Part shown: positions 8,520 through 15,498 of the stretch, in pieces
Position numbering within the stretch: position 1 is the first letter of the stretch
Layout of the letters: every line of letters begins with the position of its first letter
Origin: Methyloversatilis discipulorum
Lineage (GTDB): Bacteria > Pseudomonadota > Gammaproteobacteria > Burkholderiales > Rhodocyclaceae
NCBI RefSeq assembly: GCF_000527135.1
Contig: NZ_AZUP01000001.1
Coordinates: 248,001-312,000 of the forward strand
DNA: 64,000 nt
Direction of reading: 5' to 3'
Program-made: the position numbers and the translations under genes
Notes under the pieces: generated by a model
What the model saw: only the letters and a program-made list of their open reading frames with translations
What the model was told of the DNA's origin: nothing
The model's database searches: none

Positions 8520-9778
8520 TTGTACAGCTCCAGTGCGGCGATGCGCGCGTCGATGTCGGCCAGCACCGCGTTGTAGGCGGGCGCGCCGACGCCGCCGAAG
8601 CGGCGCTGGAACACCGCTTCCGGCATGAATTCGGCGAGGCCGGCGATCGACGGCAGCAGGTCTTCGGTCGCCGGATCGCCAGCGAGCACGCGGACGACAG
8701 CGTCATCGCCGGCGGCGATGCGTTCGCCGAGACGGGTGCCGGCGCGGTCGGCCAGCAGGTCGGTGAAGGAGAAGCCGCTGCCGCCGCGCGCGTCGCGCAC
8801 TTCCTTCGACAGGCCGATGGCGTTCGCCCACTGCGCGCCGGCGTGGGCGGCGATCAGCGCCGAGCCGACGAAGTGCTGCGCCAGATCCTCGCGGCCGTGC
8901 AGCGTCAGCACCTGACGCGGAACCGGCGGCCAGTCGGCGGCGGCCGGTATCAGCATGGCCGGCGAGCGGCCATTCACGTGCAGCGCGAGTGCGAGCAGGG
9001 CCGAGCGTTGTTCGGCGACGGTGTCGCCGCCGCGCGTCTGCGCCAGTGCGAACAGTCGCTGCAGCACCTGCGGCAGGCTGTCGGCTTCGTGTGCTGCGCC
9101 GCCTTCGCGCAGCGCGAGTACGGCCGTGCGCAATTCGGCGTGATAGGCGGCCAGCCGTTCCGCTTCGCCGGCCGGCAGCAGCGCGCGCATGCCCTCGGCG
9201 GCCACCTGCCTGCTCAGCGCGTAGTCGATGCGCAGCCCGTCACGCGAGATGCGTGCACCTTGCACGACCTCGGACAGCAGTGCCGGATCGCCGCCATAGC
9301 CAAACTGGCGCAGCAGCCAGGGCAGGGCGGCGGCGAAGGCCTTGCGCGCGATCGGGGCCGGCAGCGACAGGCTGCCGATCTGCAGTCCGTCCAGTCGCGG
9401 CTCGCCGTCGGCGATGACGACGGGGGCGTCGATATTGAGCCAGAGCGCGCCGGGCAAGGCGGTGGCGGTACGCAGATTCATCTGGCCGTCGACGCTGACC
9501 GCCTGCGCCCGCGTGCCCGGCAGCCGCTTCGCCGCGATCTGCAGCAGGGCCTGCACTTCGTCGGTCGCCAGCTCGATGCTGCGGCGCTCGCCGTCGCGCA
9601 GCCGGCGCGGGTCCAGTTCGCCCAGCCGCTTGGCGGCGCGCTCGGCCGAACGGGCGGAAATGACCGCCTGCGCGTCGGTGATCGACGGTGCGCTGTCGAG
9701 CGCCGCCCACAGTGCGAGCAACAGGGTGGCGACGCTCAGCGCGACGCCGAACATCACGGCGCGCAGCAGGAAACGCAC
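8516..9778 (-). CDS. Membrane-anchored protein of unknown function, first gene of the SMC operon
   Basis: I do not recognise a named family. The 420-aa product starts at a GTG two bases after the prfB stop. It has one N-terminal hydrophobic segment (about residues 4-27, after RFLLRA) with no obvious cleavage site, so it is probably a signal anchor with about 390 residues in the periplasm. Notable is a glycine-rich stretch at about 329-352 containing DARGGSGFSF and DRAGTRLGE, preceded by HFVGSALIAAHAGAQWANAI; this looks like a conserved functional site. No Walker, protease or nuclease motif is apparent. The stop overlaps the kleisin candidate by 4 nt, so it is expected to be made with the SMC proteins. 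Confidence 0.75.
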   Translation of the reverse strand: MRFLLRAVMFGVALSVATLLLALWAALDSAPSITDAQAVISARSAERAAKRLGELDPRRLRDGERRSIELATDEVQALLQIAAKRLPGTRAQAVSVDGQMNLRTATALPGALWLNIDAPVVIADGEPRLDGLQIGSLSLPAPIARKAFAAALPWLLRQFGYGGDPALLSEVVQGARISRDGLRIDYALSRQVAAEGMRALLPAGEAERLAAYHAELRTAVLALREGGAAHEADSLPQVLQRLFALAQTRGGDTVAEQRSALLALALHVNGRSPAMLIPAAADWPPVPRQVLTLHGREDLAQHFVGSALIAAHAGAQWANAIGLSKEVRDARGGSGFSFTDLLADRAGTRLGERIAAGDDAVVRVLAGDPATEDLLPSIAGLAEFMPEAVFQRRFGGVGAPAYNAVLADIDARIAALELYK

Positions 9779-9780
9779 CG

Positions 9781-10885
9781 TCAGACGCCCTGTTTCAGGC
9801 TGGCCTGGATGAAGCCGTCGAGGTCGCCGTCGAGCACCGACTGCGTGTTGCCGACTTCGTGATTGGTGCGCAGGTCCTTGATGCGGCTCTGGTCCAGCAC
9901 GTAGGAACGGATCTGATGACCCCAGCCGATGTCGCTCTTCGTGTCTTCGAGCGCCTGCTGTGCCGCCTGGCGCTTGCGCAGTTCGGCTTCGTACAGACGC
10001 GACTTCAGCATGGCCATCGCCTCGGCGCGGTTCTTGTGCTGCGAACGGTCGTTCTGGCACTGCACGACGATGCCGGTCGGCACGTGCGTGATGCGGATGG
10101 CAGAGTCGGTCTTGTTGATGTGCTGACCGCCGGCGCCGGAGGCGCGGAAGGTGTCGACGCGCAGATCGGCCGGGTTGATGTCGACCTCGATCGAATCATC
10201 GACTTCCGGGTACACGAACACGCTGGAAAAGCTGGTGTGGCGACGCGCGCCGGAATCGAAGGGGCTCTTGCGCACCAGCCGGTGGATGCCGGTTTCGGTG
10301 CGCAGCGTGCCGTAGGCGTATTCGGCGCTGATCTTCAGCGTGGCGCTCTTGATGCCGGCGACTTCGCCTTCGGACTCTTCCAGTACCTCGACGCCGAAAC
10401 CCTTGCGCTCGCAGTACTTCACGTACATGCGCAGCAGCATCGACGCCCAGTCCTGCGCTTCGGTGCCGCCGGCACCGGCCTGGATTTCGAGGAAGCAGTT
10501 GCTCGGGTCCTGCGGGTTGTTGAACATGCGGCGGAATTCGAGCCCGGCGACATCGGCTTCGATCTTTTCCTTGTCCGCCTCGATGGCGACCACGGTATCC
10601 TCGTCCGCTTCTTCGCGGGCGAGTTCGAACAGATCACTCGTGTCGGCCAGCCGGGCGTCGATCGATTCCAGCGTGCGCACGACCGCTTCCAGTCCGTGCT
10701 TTTCCTTGCCCAGTTCCTGCGCGCGTGCGGTGTCGTTCCAGACCGTCGGGTCTTCGAGTGCGCGTTCTACTTCTTCGAGCCGCGATGCCTTGGCATCGTA
10801 GTCAAAGATACCTCCGCAGTTCGCCGGCCCGCGATTGCAGGTCGGTCAGGTGATTGGCGATGGCGTTGAGGCGTTCTGCTTCCAT
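9781..10885 (-). CDS. prfB: Peptide chain release factor 2, with programmed +1 frameshift
   Basis: RF2 reads UAA and UGA stop codons. The gene is in two frames: ATG at 10885 gives 27 codons ending ..RRYL, then an in-frame TGA (10804-10802). A +1 shift that skips base 10804 continues in the main frame (341 codons to 9781), giving 367 aa against 365 in E. coli. The main frame has the stop-recognition motif SPF ([12 protein letters not shown]) and the catalytic GGQ ([12 protein letters not shown]). This is a normal regulated frameshift, not a pseudogene. lysS usually follows prfB in Proteobacteria, but here the next gene, two bases on, belongs to the SMC operon. Confidence 0.95.
10801..10816 (-). 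promoter_or_regulatory. Programmed +1 frameshift site of prfB
   Basis: Read on the minus strand, the site is AGGTATCTTTGAC: a Shine-Dalgarno-like AGG, a short spacer, the slippery CTT, then the UGA stop followed by C. This is the classical RF2 autoregulation site. When RF2 is scarce the ribosome pauses at UGAC and slips +1; when RF2 is plentiful translation stops after 27 codons. Confidence 0.93.
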
Positions 10886-11122
10886 GGTAGGTACCGGCCG
10901 AATTGCGTAAAACCCGGCATTGTACCGTTGCCGGTGCCCGGGATGTTTTCCCTTGTCCCGATCGGGCGGCTGCTACACCTTGTGAGGGAGGATTTCCCGT
11001 GCCGCGGCCGTGGCCATTCAGTAACCGATTCGCGGAAATCCTGAACCGGATGACGCGTTCCGCTCTCTATACTGAGACGCTGCCGGTTCGGCACACGACA
11101 AGAAAACGACGGAGGATTCCCC

Positions 11123-12232
11123 ATGCAGTTCAAATCCGCGATGCGCGGCCTGATTTCGGCCGCACTGTTCTCGATGATGGCCGGCGCGGGCCTGGTGCAG
11201 GCGGCCGGCACCGCCTACGTGAGCAATCAGGACGGCGGCATTTCCATCATCGATCTGGCGAAAATGGAAGTCACCGGCGAATACGAGGTGGGCGGCAAGG
11301 TGCCGCGCGGCCTGGGCGTCACCGATGACGGCAAGACGCTGGTCGTCGCCGTGCGCGAAACCGGCGACATCGCACTGATCGACACCGCCAGCGGCAAGGT
11401 GACCAAGCGGGTCAAGATCGGCAAGAACCCGGAATTCGTGCGGGTGCGCGGCAATATGGCCTTCGTATCCTTCGAACCCACCTCGAAGCTGGGCCCGCCG
11501 CCCAAGCCGGGCGCGGAAAAGAAGGATGACGACAAGAAGGAGGGCGGCAAGGAAGGCGCCCATGGTCACGACGACGATGACGACGATGACAGGGAACCGG
11601 CCAAGGTCGCGGTGATCGACCTGAAGAAGGGCAAGGTGATCCGCAACATCGTCGGCGGCCCGGAAACCGAAGGCATCGAATTCACCGCCGATGGCAAGCG
11701 TCTGGTGGTGACCAACGAGGCCGACAACACGCTCACGTTGCACGATATCAAGACCGGCAAGATGCTGAAGAAGGTCGAGGTCGAGAAGCACGGTGCCCGC
11801 CCGCGCGGCATCAAGCTGTCGCCGGATGGCAAGACCTTCATCGCGACGCTGGAATTCGGCAACAACTTCCTCGTGCTCGACGACAAGCTGAACCCGGTCA
11901 AGACGGTCGCCACCGGCCAGACGCCGTACGGCGTGGCTTTCGACGCCAAGGGCGAGCGCCTGTTCGTCGCCACCGCCCGCGCCAAGGCGCTCGAAGTGTT
12001 CGACGCGAAGACCTTCACCAAGATCAAGGACATTCCGCTGAACGCCGAGCGCTGCTGGCACTTCACCTTCACGCCGGACGAGAAGCAGATCCTCGTGGCC
12101 TGCGGCCGTTCGGACGCGGTGGTGATCATTGATGCACAGAAGCTCGAAGTCACCGGCAAGATCGAGGACAAGAAGCTGCCCTGGGGCGTCGTGACCTATC
12201 CGCGAGCGATGGGCAGCCTCGACCAGAATTGA
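11123..12232 (+). CDS. Exported YVTN-family beta-propeller protein
   Basis: The 369-aa product has a signal peptide (MQFKSAMRGLISAALF.. cleaved near VQAAG). It then carries repeated blades of the YVTN type, for example TAYVSNQDGGISIIDLAKM, GVTDDGKTLVVAVRETGDIA, FTADGKRLVVTNEADNTLT and SPDGKTFIATLEFGNNF. Such propellers are periplasmic scaffolds, sometimes found near PQQ-dependent dehydrogenases in methylotrophs; none is adjacent here. Unusual is a highly charged insert at about 135-155 with Lys/Glu runs and a GHDDDDDDD tract, which could bind metal. It is a single-gene unit closed by a strong terminator. The substrate or partner is unknown. Confidence 0.8.
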   Translation: MQFKSAMRGLISAALFSMMAGAGLVQAAGTAYVSNQDGGISIIDLAKMEVTGEYEVGGKVPRGLGVTDDGKTLVVAVRETGDIALIDTASGKVTKRVKIGKNPEFVRVRGNMAFVSFEPTSKLGPPPKPGAEKKDDDKKEGGKEGAHGHDDDDDDDREPAKVAVIDLKKGKVIRNIVGGPETEGIEFTADGKRLVVTNEADNTLTLHDIKTGKMLKKVEVEKHGARPRGIKLSPDGKTFIATLEFGNNFLVLDDKLNPVKTVATGQTPYGVAFDAKGERLFVATARAKALEVFDAKTFTKIKDIPLNAERCWHFTFTPDEKQILVACGRSDAVVIIDAQKLEVTGKIEDKKLPWGVVTYPRAMGSLDQN

Positions 12233-12260
12233 TCCATCTCATTCGTATCGTTGTCCTGGG

Positions 12261-12283
12261 CCCGCCGCAAGGCGGGTTCTTTT
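12261..12283 (+). terminator. Rho-independent terminator after the beta-propeller gene
   Basis: CCCGCC-GCAA-GGCGGG (12261-12276) forms a perfect 6-bp GC stem with a tetraloop, followed by TTCTTTTTTT. It starts 28 bp after the stop codon. Confidence 0.92.
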
Positions 12284-12360
12284 TTTGCGCTGCATTGTCC
12301 CGAAGCTGAAATACGCCGCGCGCAGACTGCCGGTGTCAATCTTCATGTCATGGTGCTTGC

Positions 12361-13293
12361 GTGGACGAGCGCAGCATGCTTCTGCCGGATCGGCGGCGAC
12401 TGGCCTGGGCCGAATACGGTGATCCGTTCGGCTATCCGGTCATCCTGTGCCACGGCGTTCCCGGTTCGCGCCGGCAGGTGCCGCCCTTCGATGCGCTCAC
12501 CAGCGAGCGGCACGCGCGCCTCATCGTGCCCGACCGTGCTGGCTACGGCCTGTCCGACAGCGCGCCCGGCTGGGGCCTGGCGCAATGGCGGCAGGACGTC
12601 GGCGCGCTGGTCGATCATCTGAAGCTGGGCGATTTCGCGGTCGGCGGCGTGTCCGGCGGTGCGCCCTTCGCGTGCGCGCTGGTGGCGGAGTTCGGCGAAC
12701 GGGTGTCGCGACTGGTGCTGGTCAGCGGCGTGGCGCCCGGCTACGGCGCGTCGGCGGATGCATTGAAACTGCATCCTTTCGAAGCGGTGATGGTCCGCCT
12801 CGCGGTGCGCGCACCCCGCCTCGCCAGACTGCTGATCGAGCCGCTGGCCGTCGTTGCCGCGCTGTGGCCCAGGACCTACCTGTCGGCCATGTGCCGGCTG
12901 GTCAGCGAAGCAGACCGCGCCGAACTGGCGCGCGCGGACATCCACGACATGTTCTTCGATGACCTGCCGAGCGCCGCCCGTCAGGGCGCGGCGGCCATCG
13001 TCCGCGATCTGGCGATCGCCGCATCCGACTGGCAGCTCGCATTGCAGGACTACCCCGGTACGGTCGAGATCGTGCAGGGCTGCGACGACCATATCGTGCC
13101 GGCCGACTGCGCCAGCCGGCTCGCCTTCCTGTTTCCGCAGGCCAGCGTGCGGCTGCTGGCGGGCGAGGGACACTTCTTCGTATTCAGCCGCTGGAGCGAA
13201 ATTCTTGCCGCGCTGATGGCCCGGCGCTGGCGCCACGAACAGGCGGTGCAGATGCCGCTGCCGCACACGCCGGTGCCGTCGTCACCCCGCTGA
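12361..13293 (+). CDS. Alpha/beta-hydrolase family protein
   Basis: The 310-aa product has the alpha/beta-hydrolase layout. The oxyanion-hole strand is VILCHGVPGSRRQ, the nucleophile elbow is GGVSGGAP (Ser about residue 97), the likely acid Asp is in GCDDHIVPAD, and the catalytic His is in LAGEGHFFVFSRW. The order resembles esterases and epoxide-hydrolase-like enzymes; the substrate cannot be deduced. The GTG at 12361 or the ATG at 12376 may be the start, and neither has a strong ribosome site. No signal peptide, so cytoplasmic. It stands alone between a terminator and the LuxR-type regulator. Confidence 0.82.
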   Translation: MDERSMLLPDRRRLAWAEYGDPFGYPVILCHGVPGSRRQVPPFDALTSERHARLIVPDRAGYGLSDSAPGWGLAQWRQDVGALVDHLKLGDFAVGGVSGGAPFACALVAEFGERVSRLVLVSGVAPGYGASADALKLHPFEAVMVRLAVRAPRLARLLIEPLAVVAALWPRTYLSAMCRLVSEADRAELARADIHDMFFDDLPSAARQGAAAIVRDLAIAASDWQLALQDYPGTVEIVQGCDDHIVPADCASRLAFLFPQASVRLLAGEGHFFVFSRWSEILAALMARRWRHEQAVQMPLPHTPVPSSPR

Positions 13294-13419
13294 AACATTC
13301 GACTGCAAGAATCCGCGCCGGTTGTTGCAAAGTGTTGCAGCAGCCGACGCGTCTGTTGCGGCACCGGACAGGCTTCATTCGAACGACGGCCACAAGGCTG
13401 CTTCCATCCCGGTTTCTAC

Positions 13420-14211
13420 ATGACAGATCCGCTCGCGCAGGATCAGATCGACGTACAGCTATTGCTGTTTACGATCGAAACCTCGATCCGGGTCGTCAAG
13501 CGCTTCCAGTTCTTTCTCTGGGCGCAGGGTTCGCTGCAGACCTTCCTGCCCCACGAAACGCTGCTCTGCGCCTGCGGCGACATCGAGCGCGGTGACTATC
13601 GCGCCTCGGTGTTCTCGCGCTCGGTGCTGTCACCGGAGTACGAGTCACGTTTGATCGATCCGGCGTCCGGGCTGATGGCGCGCCTGCTCGACGACTGGCG
13701 CGCTGGCGCGCGCGAGCCGCTGGCTTACGGCGGTGGCGTGCGCGGCCGCAGCGGTGCCGCCGCACTGCGCACGCTCGGGTTGCAGCACGCGCTGGCGCAT
13801 GGTTGTCGCGAGGCGCGCGGCGAACAGTCGACCTTCTTCGCGCTGCTCGGCATGCCCGATGCGCCGACCGATCAGGACGCCCGCCGCATCGAACTGCTGA
13901 TGCCCAATCTGCACCTGGCGCTGCTGCGCATCACCGAATTCGAGCGGCGCGAGGGCGCCGAGCGCGCGAACGGCCGCTACAACTCGCCGCTCACGCTGAG
14001 CGCACGCGAACTGCAGGTGCTCGACTGGGTGCGCGAAGGCAAGACCAATCATGAGATCGGGCAGATCCTCGACATCAGTCCGCTCACCGTGAAAAACCAT
14101 ATCCAGAAGATCCTGCGCAAGCTCGACGTGACCAACCGCGCGCAGGCCGTGGCGCGGCTGGCTGCGCTGCGTGCGCACGAAGCAGGCCGGGATCTGGCGG
14201 GAGAATCATGA
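13420..14211 (+). CDS. LuxR-type transcriptional regulator, EpsA-like
   Basis: The 263-aa protein has an N-terminal sensory region of about 190 residues with no phosphoacceptor motif, and a C-terminal LuxR helix-turn-helix (about 195-255: LSARELQVLDWVREGKTNHE, then ISPLTVKNHIQKILRKLDVT). Length and the N-terminal pattern (IRVVKRFQFFLWAQG, FLPHETLLCACGD) recall EpsA, the regulator of exopolysaccharide genes in Methylobacillus and of XrtB/PEP-CTERM loci. No eps or exosortase gene is in the window, so it would act in trans. It overlaps the ankyrin gene by 4 nt. The EpsA assignment is from memory of the family. Confidence 0.7.
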   Translation: MTDPLAQDQIDVQLLLFTIETSIRVVKRFQFFLWAQGSLQTFLPHETLLCACGDIERGDYRASVFSRSVLSPEYESRLIDPASGLMARLLDDWRAGAREPLAYGGGVRGRSGAAALRTLGLQHALAHGCREARGEQSTFFALLGMPDAPTDQDARRIELLMPNLHLALLRITEFERREGAERANGRYNSPLTLSARELQVLDWVREGKTNHEIGQILDISPLTVKNHIQKILRKLDVTNRAQAVARLAALRAHEAGRDLAGES

Positions 14212-15014
14212 TGAATACCTTGAAGATGGCAGTCTGCGCGCTGCTGGCATGCGCCGGCGTCGCCGGCGCACAGGAGTTGCCTCCGGAGTGGCAGGGCGTG
14301 ATCGCCGAACCTGCGCGCCCGCGCGCAGCGGTGCCCACTACCGCGATCGAGTACGCCGACATGCGCCGCACTGGCGACGACGCCGGCCCGCGCGATTACC
14401 GCAGTGCCGACTACGCGATGCTGTCGGCGGCCCGTCGCGGCGACTGGGCGGCCGTCAATCGTCTGCTCAAGTCCGGTGCCGCCGCCAATGTGCGCGATGT
14501 GTGGGGCGACAGCGTGCTGGCGCGCGCCGCCGCCGCCGGCGAGACCGAAACCGTGCGCGCGCTGATCACCGCCGGTGCCCATGTCGACCGCAAGGGCGCC
14601 TCGGGTTTCACGCCGCTCGGTGCCGCCGCGCTGGCCGGCCATCACAAGGTGGTCGCGCTGCTGCTGCGCGCCGGTGCCGACGTCGACGCAAAGAGTGCCA
14701 ACGGCCACGTACCGCTGATCGATGCAGTGATGCTCGACCGTGACGAGGTGGTGGCCGAACTGGTGCGCGCGCGTCCGGACTGGCTGTTCTACGAACGCGA
14801 ACTGGGCCGTCACGCGCTGTCGCTGGCCGCTTCGCTGGGCCACGTACGCGTGCTTGACCAGTTGCTGGCCGCCGGCTTCGACCCCAATCTGCCGGACCGC
14901 GCCGGCTTCAGCGCGCTGTACTGGGCGGTGTTCCGCAAACAGCGTCTGGCGGTGGCCCACCTGCTGGCGTCGGGCGCCGACCCGGGGGCGATGTCGACCG
15001 AGATCTACGACTAG
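14208..15014 (+). CDS. Exported ankyrin-repeat protein
   Basis: The 268-aa product has a signal peptide (MMNTLKMAVCALLACAGVAGA/QE) and then about five or six ankyrin repeats from residue 68, for example LSAARRGDWAAVNRLLKSGA, GFTPLGAAALAGHHKVVALL and AGFSALYWAVFRKQRLAVAH. Ankyrins are protein-binding solenoids; in bacterial periplasm some protect catalase or take part in envelope stress. The partner is unknown. Its ATG lies inside the stop of the EpsA-like gene (ATGA), so the two are translationally coupled and may share a pathway. Confidence 0.85.
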   Translation: MMNTLKMAVCALLACAGVAGAQELPPEWQGVIAEPARPRAAVPTTAIEYADMRRTGDDAGPRDYRSADYAMLSAARRGDWAAVNRLLKSGAAANVRDVWGDSVLARAAAAGETETVRALITAGAHVDRKGASGFTPLGAAALAGHHKVVALLLRAGADVDAKSANGHVPLIDAVMLDRDEVVAELVRARPDWLFYERELGRHALSLAASLGHVRVLDQLLAAGFDPNLPDRAGFSALYWAVFRKQRLAVAHLLASGADPGAMSTEIYD

Positions 15015-15017
15015 ACC

Positions 15018-15306
15018 GTGTAAGCGGCCCTGGCCGCGACAGGGCCGTCGCAGTCCGCGGCTTCGATCCAGGTTGCTGTCGGGGTCAGAAGACCCCTCCC
15101 ACAGAATCCCGGCCCATGCTCAGGTCGTGGATCGGGCGCACCGTCCCTGTGGGAGCGGCCTTGGCCGCGACAGGGCCGCTGCAGTCAGCAGGCTTCGATA
15201 CAGGCTGCTGTCGGAGTCAGAAGACCCCTCCCACAGAAACCCGGCCCTGCCTTTGGCAGCGGAGCGGGCGCGTCCCCTGTGGGTGCGGCCTCTGGCCGCG
15301 ATACGG
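15018..15306. repeat. Tandem composite REP-like repeats (A-B units, about 131 bp apart)
   Basis: A gene-free stretch of 484 bp (15015-15498) carries two full composite units and a partial third. Element A (GCGGCCTTGGCCGCGACAGG type) lies at 15024-15046, 15149-15177 and, degenerate, at 15279-15306. Element B (GCTGTCGGGGTCAGAAGACC type) lies at 15075-15102 and 15207-15234. Each B is followed by CACAGAA(T/A)CCCGGCCC. The A and B families are those seen near 3302-3652, and the A-B order recurs at 61435-61516. The last 190 bp before 15499 hold no repeat and presumably the promoter of the next gene. Confidence 0.85.
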
Positions 15307-15498
15307 CTCGACGCAGGACCGCTGCACGCATCGACTTGCGGAGCACAGTGCCCGTCTTTCGCGACACCGGCGCGCCGGAACGGGCACAGGCCGCGCACGC
15401 CCGCCGCCCGGCCTTGGCTGGCGGGGGTTCCGGGGCGGGTGGTACCATTGAGCGCTTTTTCCCGCGTCCGCCGCTACCGGTTCCCAAGGTTCGAATAC

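Noticed and set aside
8516..10060. A 514-codon version of the membrane-anchored protein
   Set aside because: Its first 94 codons lie inside prfB in another frame; the GTG at 9778 directly precedes a typical signal-anchor sequence.
10801..10885. prfB as a frameshifted pseudogene
   Set aside because: The in-frame TGA lies in the conserved CTTTGAC programmed frameshift context with an upstream SD-like AGG, and the rest of the protein is intact.
14740..15498. 5' extension of the sigma-54 activator through the ankyrin gene and the repeats
   Set aside because: The added sequence is Arg/Trp-rich translation of another gene's frame and of REP repeats; the ATG at 15499 has a ribosome site and starts the family-like N-terminus.
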